From Mesorhizobium sp. (GTDB lineage Bacteria; Pseudomonadota; Alphaproteobacteria; Rhizobiales; Rhizobiaceae), in assembly GCA_004020645.1 (NCBI GenBank), contig SAQL01000026.1, forward strand, positions 21,089-85,088: 64,000 nucleotides of DNA, in the 5' to 3' direction. Within the stretch, counting starts at the first letter, position 1. Each line of letters begins with the position of its first letter. This document shows positions 53,438 through 63,516 of the stretch, one piece after another. Under the pieces are notes generated by a model. It ran no database searches. It was not told where the DNA came from and saw nothing but the letters and a program-made list of their open reading frames with translations. Made by a program: the position numbers and the translations under genes.

Positions 53438-53610
53438 CACTACGAATTCGCTGCATCAACGCGAGTTGTTGTGCTTGTCTCCGACCCCCAAGATTTGGAA
53501 GTCGCGGCACCAACAGATGCTGTCCCCTCGGCGAATAATGGAATCCCGGCCTTTCCACCACCCTCAGTCCCGCCTCGCAACCTGCATGCGGATTGCGCAG
53601 TACAGGCCCG

Positions 53611-54351
53611 TCAGCGAACCCTGTAGAACGGATTCGGCAGCAGGAACAGCTTCTCGGCGTGTCCCCCGAACAGGTCCGATGGCTGGTCACCGACATTGGC
53701 GATGATCGTGTAGCCGGCCTCTTCGATTTCGGCTCTTACGGGTGCCTTGAAATCAGCGGCGGAACCATATTTGGCTCCCGGCTGGACCATATAAAGTTGC
53801 TCATAGCCGGCATAGCCCGCCGATTGCAGGTTCTGTTCGGTCGCCTGACGCTGGTCCTCCGGACGTCCGGTGATGAAGAATACTGCGACTTTCGCCGTTC
53901 GCGCCTGCCGGAAGACCTCCAGCACAGGGTCGATGGCCGGATCCTTCGCGAGCTGGTCCCAGGCGGCCCAGCCACAGGGACCGTCGATTGCGATGTCGCA
54001 GGCGCCGCCGATCGGGCGGCCGAAATTGTCACGTGTGATCACTTCCCAGTTGGCCAAAGCCGTCTCGTCGATGTCGAGCACCAGTGCGGGGCGAGGCACC
54101 TCCATTGCGCGCTTGACGACCCAATCGCCTGCCTGCTTCGCCACTGCGGCAAGGTCGCGATCGTAGTCGCCGGAATCATGATAATTGGCGGCCGCCAGCA
54201 TCGCGTCGCCGACATTGGCTGGCTGAGACGGGCTTGTGAGAAGGAGCGAGCCGTCGGCACGCGCCGACCCAGGCACATTTGTGCCAATCATCAGCACGAT
54301 TGCCCCGACGGCCGCACCACGCGCAATTCTATTCCAACTGATCGTCTGCAT
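53611..54351 (-). CDS. secreted HAD acid phosphatase (class B/IIIB type)
   Basis: This 246-residue precursor has an N-terminal hydrophobic signal (AAVGAIVLMIGTNV) ending near SARADG. The HAD nucleophile and acid are in LVLDIDETALA (Asp93 and Asp95), motif II threonine is in FFITGRPEDQR, and the later Asp in NVGDQPSDLFG. It is a periplasmic phosphomonoesterase of the acid phosphatase family, also called 5'-nucleotidase-like. An alternative start at 54396 would put extra hydrophilic residues before the signal. Confidence 0.85.
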   Translation of the reverse strand: MQTISWNRIARGAAVGAIVLMIGTNVPGSARADGSLLLTSPSQPANVGDAMLAAANYHDSGDYDRDLAAVAKQAGDWVVKRAMEVPRPALVLDIDETALANWEVITRDNFGRPIGGACDIAIDGPCGWAAWDQLAKDPAIDPVLEVFRQARTAKVAVFFITGRPEDQRQATEQNLQSAGYAGYEQLYMVQPGAKYGSAADFKAPVRAEIEEAGYTIIANVGDQPSDLFGGHAEKLFLLPNPFYRVR

Positions 54352-54746
54352 CACCAGACCTTGCGGTCGCGAGAAGTCCTCTGTCAAGCGAGGCAAGGCA
54401 CAGGTCCTCGAAACTGAGCGATGTCGGCAAGTGCCCCAGTCTTTCGGGGTGCTTGAAGCGAACGCTAGAAGTTGACCGCGCGAGAACTACTACCAACGCT
54501 CTTGAAGACAGGTTCGGGGTACCGACGGCGAGATGGTTTAGACCCGCTCCGGAGAGGTGCTCGCAATGGATGCTCCGGACTGGACTCCACACGCTCGTGC
54601 GCGGCGAAGAACGTTGCATGGCGCGATATTCCGCGAAATGACTGCCCAATCACCGCCTATTGCCGTTCAGCCGGCGCACCGAACCGTCAATGACGTGATC
54701 GTCCGCATGGCGAGTGTTCGCAGCTTTGGCGCGCGTTGCCGTTCAG
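54352..54746. other. intergenic region, no gene supported
   Basis: About 395 bp between the phosphatase start and the hairpin after the DUF6600-type gene. Several short open frames overlap in different directions, none with family features or a good ribosome-binding site. Confidence 0.4.
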
Positions 54747-54776
54747 CGGCACCGCGGTGGAACGATCGCGGTGCCG
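54747..54776. terminator. hairpin downstream of the DUF6600-type gene
   Basis: CGGCACCGCG (54747-54756) and CGCGGTGCCG (54767-54776) form a perfect 10-bp stem with a 10-base loop, 18 bp past the stop codon on the minus strand. It is a likely terminator, although the T-run is poor. Confidence 0.5.
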
Positions 54777-54794
54777 TAGTCTGTACCCGCACAC

Positions 54795-56234
54795 CTAGCA
54801 GTTCGCCCCAGTCTGCGGATCGCACGCCTTGTCTTCTTGCTTCTGTGGCTTGGGTTCGGTCGCCTGCTCGGGCTCGGCCTGCTGCTGCTCGGCGGCGGGC
54901 TGCTCCTCGACCTTCGGCTTCTCAGGCTTGGCCGCCTGTTCCGGCTCGGCCTGCTGCTGCTCGGCGGCTGGCTGCTCCTCGACCTTCCGCTTCTTAGGCT
55001 TGGCCGCCTGCTCCGGCTCGGCCTGCTGCTGCTCGGCGGCAGGCTGCTCCTCGGCCTTCCGCTTCTTAGGCTTGGCCGCCTGTTCCGGCTCGGCCTGCTG
55101 CTGCTCGGCGGCAGGCTGCTCCTTGGCCTTCGGCTTCTCAGGCTTGGCGGTCTCTTCCGGCTCGGCCTGCTGCTGCTCGGCGGCGGGCTGCTCCTTGGCC
55201 TTCGGCTTCTCAGGTTTGGCGGTCTCTTCCGGCTCGGTCTGCTGCTGCTCGGCGGTCGGTTGCTCCTCGGTCGTCGGCTTCTCAGGCTTGGCGGCCTCTT
55301 CCGGCTCAACCTCTTCGCCGGTGGCCGGCGCCTGTTCGGTCGTTGCTGCGCCTTCGGTCGGCTTCGATTTCCGGCCTGCCTGAACCTGCTTCACCTCCTC
55401 GATGTCTTTGAGCTCAGCTGGTTTGGCATCGGGATCGGCTTTCACTTCACCTTCAAAGACCGTGACCGTATTGTTTTCCAATTTGCCGGCCTGCTCGGGC
55501 GTCTCGGTTTCGCTGACCTCGACGACAGTCACCTCCTGGCTCGTCTCTTTCTCGATCACATCAACATCAATGACTTTATTGATCACCACGTTGTTCTGGA
55601 TCGTCACGTCGCCGGCCGGCTCAGCCGCCTCGACAATGCGCACCAACTCCGGCTCATCACGGATAACGACGATGGAAATGTCCTCAGCAAGGAATTCGCG
55701 GGTGGGGACCACGACCCAGTAAAAATCCGGCGTGGTATCAATCGTCACCTCGATTGAAATCAAATCGGGATCGCGGCGCGGCGGCAGCGGAGCCCAGATG
55801 ATGTGCTCCCTTTCACGCCGCCAGCTCACCCATGCTGGCGCCCAACGAGTGCCGGGAACCCAGTACCAGCCGATGTCGTCGGCATAGCCCCACCGGCCGT
55901 AATGGTAGGTCGCCCAGCCGAACGGCTCATCGGACACCCAGAGCCAGCCATACTGGTCGGTATAGACCCAGTGTCCAATGGTATACGGACGCCAATCGTC
56001 CGGGACATCTACCGGGACGAAAACGGTCGCTCCCTGGTACGAAACCCAATCACCATGGGAAGACAGCTCGTCATAGAATGTGCTGATCGAAATGGAAACG
56101 TCGGTGGCAGCCCTTGCCTCGGACACAAGCGACAATGGCGCAACCGGGTTGGGAATCTCGACGACCGTAAGCAGACAGGCGGTCATGCCGCCCAGCATCA
56201 GTCGTACGGCATTTTGTGCAAGGACGCGTTTCAT
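54795..56234 (-). CDS. DUF6600-type envelope protein with acidic Glu/Pro/Lys repeat tail
   Basis: The start at 56234 has GGAGGAA upstream. The 479-residue product begins with a signal-like segment. A Trp/Tyr/Gly-rich domain follows (WRPYTIGHWVYTDQYGWLWV, YHYGRWGYADDIGWYWVPG), characteristic of the DUF6600 / YXWGXW-type secreted proteins. After a linker rich in Val and Thr comes a low-complexity tail of six 24-residue repeats (KPEKPKAKEQPAAEQQQAEP and variants), ending DPQTGANC. The tail is probably extended and charged, in the periplasm. An EcfG-type promoter lies just upstream, so it may be part of the general stress response. Confidence 0.8.
   Translation of the reverse strand: MKRVLAQNAVRLMLGGMTACLLTVVEIPNPVAPLSLVSEARAATDVSISISTFYDELSSHGDWVSYQGATVFVPVDVPDDWRPYTIGHWVYTDQYGWLWVSDEPFGWATYHYGRWGYADDIGWYWVPGTRWAPAWVSWRREREHIIWAPLPPRRDPDLISIEVTIDTTPDFYWVVVPTREFLAEDISIVVIRDEPELVRIVEAAEPAGDVTIQNNVVINKVIDVDVIEKETSQEVTVVEVSETETPEQAGKLENNTVTVFEGEVKADPDAKPAELKDIEEVKQVQAGRKSKPTEGAATTEQAPATGEEVEPEEAAKPEKPTTEEQPTAEQQQTEPEETAKPEKPKAKEQPAAEQQQAEPEETAKPEKPKAKEQPAAEQQQAEPEQAAKPKKRKAEEQPAAEQQQAEPEQAAKPKKRKVEEQPAAEQQQAEPEQAAKPEKPKVEEQPAAEQQQAEPEQATEPKPQKQEDKACDPQTGANC
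54858..55289. repeat. tandem repeat, six units of 72 bp
   Basis: Six in-frame units encode KPxKxxxxEQPxAEQQQxEP followed by ExxA. Adjacent units differ by only a few bases, suggesting recent expansion. The strand bias of the repeat also leaves long open frames on the plus strand, which are artefacts. Confidence 0.9.
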
Positions 56235-56273
56235 TCTAGTCTTCCTCCGAAACAGATCGCCCTTCATCTTGAA

Positions 56274-56298
56274 AACTCACCGGCTGTCGGATTGTTCC
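56274..56298 (-). promoter_or_regulatory. EcfG/RpoE2-type promoter for the DUF6600-type gene
   Basis: On the minus strand, GGAAC (56298-56294), 18 bases, TT (56275-56274). It places a transcription start about 30 bases before the ATG at 56234. Confidence 0.65.
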
Positions 56299-56805
56299 AC
56301 TTGCTAATGTTGCCGCATCTGCTCACACGCGGGCTTGGCATCACACGGCGATGATCCCAGGGATCAACATCAGCGCTGCTTTATGGGCTTGGCGAACCAG
56401 ATCACGACCGCCGTCACAAATCTGCGCACCGAAGAAGCAATGCTTCCGGAAAGCGCTTTGCGCACCAGTCGGTCGAAGCCATCACGATCGCCCGGGGAGC
56501 GGTGCCACAGGGTTCAGCGACCGCACCCTCGAAGTTTGGCGGCGCTGCCTGACCTCAACAAGGTGTTTCGCAGGCGGCCAAGCTATTTGACGAAGCCAAT
56601 ATCGCATCGGTGAGCAGATTCAGGTCCGTTTTGGGGCGTCTGGCTCCTAGGGCGGAGCTGATGTCTCGGCCAAAAGCATCGATGATGCATCGAGACTAAC
56701 AGGCGCTCGGATCGTGCCGATGAGATTCCTCATTCAGCGGAACGGATAGGGGCAGGCGAAGACGGATCGCAGCAGTCCGGGCGCAAACGCGGCGTCCCAC
56801 AGCCG
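56299..56805. other. 507-bp stretch without a recognisable gene
   Basis: Open frames on both strands are short and lack family features. No inverted-repeat ends or transposase motifs were seen. It may be decayed sequence at the edge of the mosaic region. Confidence 0.4.
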
Positions 56806-58089
56806 TCACTTTGCGGAGTCACCGCGCGTCGCCACCGCGTCCTTGACGGCATTGGCGAGGTTGGCGAGGATTCTCCATTCCTGCTTGAGACCTTCGAGCG
56901 TCGCCTCAAACGAACGAGTGCGGGTAGCTCTGGCACCGGCATGGCTTGCGACAGCCTGCGAATAGAGCTCGACGGTCTGCCGCGCGGTCGAGGATCGTGC
57001 ATAGGAGGCCGCTGTCTGTCTGGCTTCTTCTTGCAATGCCGCTCGGCCCGGCGCTGTGATCGCGCGGACTCTGGCGAGAGCCTTGGAGAATTGGCCTGGG
57101 GATGCGTCGGCGGACAGGAGGTAGCCGTTCTTTCCGTTGCCTACCACCTCGCGGACTCCAGGTTCATCAAGCCCAACGACGGGAACGCCGGTCGCCATCG
57201 CCTCGACAAGCACAAGCCCTTGGGTTTCGGAACGCGACGAGAAGGCGAAGACGTCCATGGCGGCATAGACGTCGGCCAGTTCGGCGCCTTCGACCACGCC
57301 TAGCAGATGGCATCTGTCCTGAAGGCCCGCCTCGTCCAGCATTCGTCGCATTTCGGACGCTGACGCACCGTCGCCGGCGGCAACAAAATGCGCGCGCTCA
57401 TTTTGCGAAAGAAACAGGCAAACTGCTTCAGTGAGATAAGTCAGGTTCTTCTCCGGCGCCAGCCGGCCTACGTGCCCGACGATGAAATCGGTTTCCGCTA
57501 GTCCCAACCGGCTCCGCAATCTCAGCCGATCTCCTTCGGCGAACCTGGCCAGGTCGATCCCGGTCGGGATTATGGTGATCGGTTTGGTGACATCGTGGTG
57601 GTGCAAGAGGTCGGCAATGCTGCGAGTTGGAGCGATGATATGCTCGCACAGATCACAGTAGCCAGCCGCGAGGCTGAGCACGAGCCGTTGGAGGACCGGT
57701 GCATCCTGCGCAACGTAGTGGCCGTAGAGTTCGTAGCGGGTGTGATAGGTAAATATCGTCGGCAACGCTCGCGAAGCCGCGATGCGGAGGGCGGTGTCAC
57801 CGAGAAGAAACGGGTGGTGCGAATGGACGATATCCGGTTCGAAGGCGTTCAGAGTCTTTTCAAGGGAGCGGGTGAACGGGATCGGCACTGAAAAATCGCT
57901 CCCGTTAAAGTTCTGGATCGCCGGGACGCGGAGGATGTCACTTTCTGATCGCGCTGCTTCCGCATAGTCCGGCGCGACGATCAGGACTGCATGCCCCATC
58001 TCACGCAGCATCTCCGACAACGACGCAACACTGTGTGCAACGCCGCCGACATGCGGGGTGAATGTGTTGGTAAACATCACGATGTTCAT
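56806..58089 (-). CDS. GT4 glycosyltransferase
   Basis: This 427-residue GT-B enzyme has the N-terminal MNIVMFTNTFTPHVGGVAHS, the nucleotide-sugar domain with GHVGRLAPEKNLTYL and the catalytic EX7E region in SRSETQGLVLVEAMATGVPVVG. The C-terminal ~60 residues are helical and basic. It resembles alpha-mannosyl/glucosyl transferases acting on lipids (PimB- or diacylglycerol-type), but substrates cannot be told. It stands alone on the minus strand. Confidence 0.85.
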   Translation of the reverse strand: MNIVMFTNTFTPHVGGVAHSVASLSEMLREMGHAVLIVAPDYAEAARSESDILRVPAIQNFNGSDFSVPIPFTRSLEKTLNAFEPDIVHSHHPFLLGDTALRIAASRALPTIFTYHTRYELYGHYVAQDAPVLQRLVLSLAAGYCDLCEHIIAPTRSIADLLHHHDVTKPITIIPTGIDLARFAEGDRLRLRSRLGLAETDFIVGHVGRLAPEKNLTYLTEAVCLFLSQNERAHFVAAGDGASASEMRRMLDEAGLQDRCHLLGVVEGAELADVYAAMDVFAFSSRSETQGLVLVEAMATGVPVVGLDEPGVREVVGNGKNGYLLSADASPGQFSKALARVRAITAPGRAALQEEARQTAASYARSSTARQTVELYSQAVASHAGARATRTRSFEATLEGLKQEWRILANLANAVKDAVATRGDSAK

Positions 58090-58128
58090 GCAAAGCCTAC
58101 CGCGTCTGTCGATCGAAGGGACGCGGCC

Positions 58129-58338
58129 TCAAAGAAATCGCCGTGTCCAGATTCTCGGGCCGGCGACGACCAGGCGGCAGGCTCGGTAGCACTCGGGCCA
58201 AGCCTCGACCTTGCCCTCAAAGTCCAGCTTATCATCCTGAACGTTAACGCGGATAGCCTGAGCTTCCGTTTCTGCCTCGCGCTTCAGCGCTGCCTCGTGT
58301 GTTTCTTGATGCAGGTTACCGGCGGACGTGCCTTTCAA
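58129..58338 (-). pseudogene. fragment of a BON-domain protein
   Basis: The short frame contains ALKREAETEAQAIRVNVQDD and then KLDFEGKVEAWPE, which looks like the first strand-helix unit of a BON (OsmY-like) domain. The family-like sequence then ends and unrelated residues follow. No signal peptide or full domain. A remnant is the simplest reading. Confidence 0.35.
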
Positions 58339-58364
58339 CCACCATCCGCTGCGACCCGGCCGCG

Positions 58365-58950
<586 letters not shown>

Positions 58951-59213
58951 GTAGCAACGGTCGCTGATGCGGGGCCGCCTTCCATCCCGCTGATGGGAGA
59001 AGCAGATAGAGCTGCAGCGCAAGGCTTCCAGCGCAATCGACGATTTTGTCAGAAAGATATCCGTCACAATCAAGGCGTGCGCCGCAACCCAGTTGTGAGC
59101 ACGCTGCTCAATTGACCTGTTGGGTTGGCGATGCCGAAGGCACAGTCAAGTGGTTCGACCGGCCAAAGGGCGGCGTAGGACCAAAATGACGGCCGCACGG
59201 CTCCTCATACATA

Positions 59214-60236
59214 TCAGGAAACGGCGTTCACGCCCGACTGCAGTTTGCGCCAGGCCATGGGGGGCATGTCGAATGCCCGTCTGAAGGCCCGATTGAACGC
59301 GGCTTCCGATTCGTAGCCGATCTCAAAAGCGATACGGGCGATGGGTTCATGGGAGCCCTTCAATCGCTGGGCGGCGACCTGCATTCGCCAATTCGCCAGG
59401 TAGCGCATTGGCGGCTCGCCTATGAGGCTCGTGAATCTCTCGGCGAACGCGGAGCGCGATAATCCGATTTCATGCGCAAGCTCCTCCGTGGTCCAGCGGT
59501 GCGTCATACGGCTGTGGAGCAGTGCAAGCGCCCGCCCCACCGCGGGATCGCGCAGGCCGGCGAGCCATCCGTTCGCCTCTGGTGGCAGCGACCTTACGTA
59601 ACGGCGCACTGCCTCGACGAACAGCAGTTCGGCAAGCTTGGCAAGCACGGCCGGCGACTCGATGCGGCCTTCCGCCAACTGATGCGCGGCAAAGCGGAAC
59701 GAGCTTTCAATCCAGCTGCCAGAAGCGCCCTCCTCCACGCCAATTTTGAGCATCTTGGGCAAGATACCACAGATCGCCGTGTTGGGCGTATTCGTGCCGA
59801 GGTAACCGCACAGGATTTGCGTCCGCTCGCCACCGCCTCCGTAGACGATGCGCGCCATTCCCCCTGCTCCTGCAGGCTGGATCAGGAAATGGGCGTTGAC
59901 CGGCCTGAGATTGGCCGCACTGCCGAGAACATGCCCGTCGTTGCGCGGCATCAGAATGATCTCGCCGGCCTGGACCGAAACTGGCGCATGCCCTTCCGTC
60001 TGCAGGACGAGGCGACCGGCGGTCACGTAATGATAGGCAATCAGCTGGAGCGGCGGCGGCATAAAAGGGCTGCAGTCCTCGGGCGCGACCTGCGAGGTCA
60101 CGCACCAGGGTGCGGTGAACTCGGCCTCCAGAAAGACACCCCCCGTAAGCTGCATCGTCCTGCAGATATCCAGCAGCGCATCCATGACCACCTCATGTTC
60201 CGGCGGATCGGGCAAGAGAACCGGCGTCCCCATCAT
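59214..60236 (-). CDS. AraC-family regulator with cupin domain
   Basis: This 340-residue regulator has an N-terminal cupin-type region (VLQTEGHAPVSVQAGEIILM) and a C-terminal double helix-turn-helix (TTEELAHEIGLSRSAFAERF, IARIAFEIGYESEAAFNRAF). It probably senses a small effector and activates nearby genes. The divergent hydrolase unit beyond the remnant at 60374-60644 is the closest candidate. Confidence 0.87.
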   Translation of the reverse strand: MMGTPVLLPDPPEHEVVMDALLDICRTMQLTGGVFLEAEFTAPWCVTSQVAPEDCSPFMPPPLQLIAYHYVTAGRLVLQTEGHAPVSVQAGEIILMPRNDGHVLGSAANLRPVNAHFLIQPAGAGGMARIVYGGGGERTQILCGYLGTNTPNTAICGILPKMLKIGVEEGASGSWIESSFRFAAHQLAEGRIESPAVLAKLAELLFVEAVRRYVRSLPPEANGWLAGLRDPAVGRALALLHSRMTHRWTTEELAHEIGLSRSAFAERFTSLIGEPPMRYLANWRMQVAAQRLKGSHEPIARIAFEIGYESEAAFNRAFRRAFDMPPMAWRKLQSGVNAVS

Positions 60237-60373
60237 TCTAAAAGAACGCGAGCTGCATCATAACCTATCGCAGCAGGACAGTAATGAATATCCGCGCGAA
60301 GAGATCGTGACGGATCCCGCGCGCCGAATGCGTCAGCGGTTGTGAATGCTGTCGCCCATCCGAGGACACATAG

Positions 60374-60644
60374 ATGACCGACTTCAGACATCGTCTGCCG
60401 CAGCTCGGTGGCGACATCTTTTTGACCGATGCCGGGATCGAGACGAAGCTGATGTTCCTGGAGGGCTTCGACCTCGCCTATCTTGCGGGCAGGCCACGGA
60501 GCTGGATGGCGGGAACCGATCGAGCTTGGCCTTCAATATCGAAACCTCGGCAGTCGCTTCCGCCACATCAACGTGCTGGGCGGCTGCGGCGCCGATCACC
60601 GACACATTGAACAGATCTGCATCCACTGCCCGGAAGCGGGTTGA
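60374..60644 (+). pseudogene. homocysteine S-methyltransferase remnant with internal deletion
   Basis: The ATG at 60374 begins MTDFRHRLPQLGGDIFLTDA, the family N-terminus, but after about 40 residues the homology jumps. A different frame then gives the C-terminal INVLGGCGADHRHIEQI, with a single Cys where the family has GGCC, and stops at 60644. Most of the TIM barrel is gone. Confidence 0.7.
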
Positions 60645-60685
60645 GAAGGATCACACAGGGCGAGATCGCCCTCAGGGAGGACATC

Positions 60686-61513
60686 ATGAGCGACAATTTG
60701 AGATCATATACAATCAGACTCGACAACGGACTTTCGGTTCCATGCGTTGAGCACGGCAATCCCGCCGCGACGCCGCTGCTGCTCCTGCACGGATATACGG
60801 ACAGCTGGCGTTCGTTTGAGCCTGTGCTGCAGAAGTTCCCGGCTTCGGTCCGCGCAATCGCGTTCACACAAAGGGGGCACGGCGAAGCGGGGAAACCCGC
60901 CGAAGGCTACACCCCCAGAGATTTCGCTTCAGATGCCGTGGCGCTGCTTGACCGATTGGGCATTGGCCGCGCGGTTATCGCCGGCCACTCGATGGGCAGT
61001 TTCGTCGCGCAGCGGATTGCGATCGATTATCCCGACCGGGTCGCGGGGCTCGTCCTCGAGGGCTCGTTTCCGGCAATGACGGGCAATGCTGGCGTGGATG
61101 AGCTCTGGCGGGAGGTTGAGCATTTCACAGATCCCATCGAAAGGGATTTCGCCTTCGCTTTTCAAAGCAGCACGCTCGCGCAACCGATCCCGCGCGCGCT
61201 TCTTGAAACCTTCGTCGACGAAAGCCTCAAGACCCCCGCTCGCATATGGAAGAACGCATTGAGGGGGCTGATGGACGCCGACCATACGGCGGAGCTTACA
61301 CTCATCCGGGCGCCAACGCTGGTCATGTGGGGCGCAGCCGATGCATTGTTTCCGCGCTCGGATCAGGACGTACTCCTCGCACGGATTCCAGGCGCCCAGC
61401 TGTCGCTCTACGACCGGGCCGGCCACTCGATCCATTGGGAGGAGCCGCTTCGCTTCGCTTCGGATGTCGCTGCGTTCGTCGAGGCCAGGACTACGTCCCA
61501 ACAAGCCGCCTAG
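60686..61513 (+). CDS. alpha/beta hydrolase
   Basis: This 275-residue hydrolase has the oxyanion HG near LLLLHGYTDSW, nucleophile Ser102 in AGHSMGSF, an acid in WGAADALFP and the catalytic His in RAGHSIHWEEP. GGGAGG precedes the ATG. It could be an esterase, lactonase or haloperoxidase-like enzyme. The substrate is unknown. Confidence 0.88.
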   Translation: MSDNLRSYTIRLDNGLSVPCVEHGNPAATPLLLLHGYTDSWRSFEPVLQKFPASVRAIAFTQRGHGEAGKPAEGYTPRDFASDAVALLDRLGIGRAVIAGHSMGSFVAQRIAIDYPDRVAGLVLEGSFPAMTGNAGVDELWREVEHFTDPIERDFAFAFQSSTLAQPIPRALLETFVDESLKTPARIWKNALRGLMDADHTAELTLIRAPTLVMWGAADALFPRSDQDVLLARIPGAQLSLYDRAGHSIHWEEPLRFASDVAAFVEARTTSQQAA

Positions 61514-61640
61514 GCGCTGACAAGCGCAGCCAACAGGCTCCCGCTGCAGCCGCGGGCGCCGGCATTTCTTCACCAATCATCCTCCCGCGGACGCGCCATC
61601 GCTTCAGCGACGGGCAAACTATGACCGAAAGGAAAAGAAC

Positions 61641-63362
61641 ATGCAGTCCAACAGGAAAATTTCATTACGTGCCTTGGCCGGTTCTTTGATGCTTGCCAGC
61701 TCGATGCTTGCCGTGACCGCATCGGCGCACGAGCAGACCAAGACCGAGTTGTACAAGCCTGGCGTCAGCTATGCCGCAGGCAGCGGGAATACGAACGAAG
61801 GCGAACGACCACCGCTCTACCAAGGGCTAGGCGACCTCACCATGCCGATCACCACAAAGAGCAAGGAGGCACAGGCCTATTTCGACCAAGGCCTGCGGCT
61901 CACCTGGGGCTTCAACCACGCGGAGGCGCGGCGCTCCTTTCAGGAGGCCCAGCGGCTCGATCCGGAATGCGCGATGTGCTTCTGGGGCGAAGCCTTCGTG
62001 CTCGGGCCGAATATCAACGATGCCATGCACGAAGAAGCTAAAGCCCCTGCGCGTGATGCGATCCAGCGGGCCGAAGCGCTGAAGGCCGGCGTTGGCGGCA
62101 AGGAACGGGCGCTGATCGAGGCACTGGCCAAGCGTTACGGCGCCGACCCCACGGCGAGCCGGCCGCCGCTCGACCGGGCTTGGGCGGAAGCCATGGGCAA
62201 CTTGGCCAAGGCCTATCCGGACGATGCCAACATTCTCGTGTTTTATGCCGATGCGCTGATGAACCTGCAGCCATGGGACTATTGGGAGGCTGACGGGCTG
62301 ACGCCCAAAGGACAGGGAGGTGAGATCGTGGCTTCGCTGGAGCGTGCGCTCGAAATCGATCCGAAGCATCCTGCAGCGGCACATCTCTACATCCATGCCG
62401 TCGAGGCCTCTGCCGATCCGTCGCGCGCGGAAGCCGTGGCCGATCGCCTGCGGGGCTCCATGCCGGCGGCAGGTCATCTCGTACACATGCCCGCCCATAT
62501 TTATGCGCGGGTCGGTCGCCACGCCGACTCGATTGCTGTCAATCGCGATGCCATCAAGGCGGACGAAGCCTTCTTGGCACAGTCGGGTGAAGCGGCGAGT
62601 GCGCTCTATCGCTTTGGCTATTACCCGCACAACGTCCACTATCTAATGGTCTCGGCCCAGATGGCGGGCGTGCGGGACGACGTTATCGGCTCAGCGGAGA
62701 AGCTCGCCACCATTACCTCGGACGAGGTCTCGCAGGAACTGGCATGGGTACAGGCAATCAAGGCCGCGCCCTTCAGCGCGCATGCCCAGTTCAGCGATCC
62801 GGATACGATTCTGGCACTTCCCAACCCAGGTGACCGCTTCCCCTTCGTCAAAGGCTACTGGTACTATGCGCGCGGTGTGGCTCTCGCATTCAAGGGCGAT
62901 CTCGAAGCGGCTTCGTCCGAAGCAGAAGCGATCGAGCAGCTCATCGACAAAGCCGATATGAGCGGCCTTGAAGAGCAGTACCTCCCTGCAAAGGACGTGC
63001 TTGGGATCGCCAAGTTTGTCGTCGAAGCCCGCATCGCACAAGCCAGGCGCGACTATGTCGAGGCGGAGCGTCACCTGAACGAAGCGATCCGCCTGCAGGA
63101 CGGGATCTCGTATATGGAGCCGTCCTACTGGTATTATCCGGTGCGACAGACACTCGGTGCCGTGCTCCTCCAGCAGGGTCGCGCAGAAGAGGCGATCGCC
63201 GCCTTCGAAAAGGCGCTTCAGGAGTCGCCGCGCAACGCCTGGGCGTTGTGGGGCCTGCTGAATGCGCAGACAGCAGGAAACCGAGATACCACAGACACGA
63301 AGGCGGCATTTGCCCGAGCTTGGCTCGGCGAAGAGAGGCTGCTTTCTCTCGGCCGGCTTTAG
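61641..63362 (+). CDS. secreted TPR-repeat protein, paralogue 2
   Basis: This 573-residue precursor has a Sec signal (LAGSLMLASSMLAVTASA) and a body colinear with the product of 50969-52675: AYFDQGLRLTWGFNHAEARR, CAMCFWGEAFVLGPNIND, FYADALMNLQPWDYWEADG, HLYIHAVEAS, HLVHMPAHIYARVG and YYPHNVHYLMVSAQMAG. TPR units are clearest near the C-terminus (AIAAFEKALQESPRNAWALW). The clustered His residues and the CxxC could bind a metal (inference). Confidence 0.8.
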   Translation: MQSNRKISLRALAGSLMLASSMLAVTASAHEQTKTELYKPGVSYAAGSGNTNEGERPPLYQGLGDLTMPITTKSKEAQAYFDQGLRLTWGFNHAEARRSFQEAQRLDPECAMCFWGEAFVLGPNINDAMHEEAKAPARDAIQRAEALKAGVGGKERALIEALAKRYGADPTASRPPLDRAWAEAMGNLAKAYPDDANILVFYADALMNLQPWDYWEADGLTPKGQGGEIVASLERALEIDPKHPAAAHLYIHAVEASADPSRAEAVADRLRGSMPAAGHLVHMPAHIYARVGRHADSIAVNRDAIKADEAFLAQSGEAASALYRFGYYPHNVHYLMVSAQMAGVRDDVIGSAEKLATITSDEVSQELAWVQAIKAAPFSAHAQFSDPDTILALPNPGDRFPFVKGYWYYARGVALAFKGDLEAASSEAEAIEQLIDKADMSGLEEQYLPAKDVLGIAKFVVEARIAQARRDYVEAERHLNEAIRLQDGISYMEPSYWYYPVRQTLGAVLLQQGRAEEAIAAFEKALQESPRNAWALWGLLNAQTAGNRDTTDTKAAFARAWLGEERLLSLGRL

Positions 63363-63516
63363 CAGCCGGAACACGTTGCAAACGCGAGCGCAGCGCCATC
63401 GCGGAGGAGTCCTTCGCTTTCACGATGGCCGCTTTCACAATGGCGCGGCCCAATCCAGCCGCGCCTATCCGAAACGACGTTCTCCAACCTTTGCATAACA
63501 GAGAGAAGCGCAGTGA

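Noticed and set aside
54858..55289. CRISPR array
   Set aside because: Regular repeats are present, but they are contiguous 72-bp coding units without spacers, in frame with a protein.
54837..55757. Long plus-strand frames rich in Leu, Gly and Cys opposite the repeat protein
   Set aside because: They arise from the complement of the Glu/Gln/Pro repeat codons. The minus-strand frame has a signal segment, a recognisable Trp-rich domain and a ribosome-binding site.
56299..56805. Insertion-sequence remnant
   Set aside because: No transposase motif, terminal inverted repeats or target duplication could be identified.
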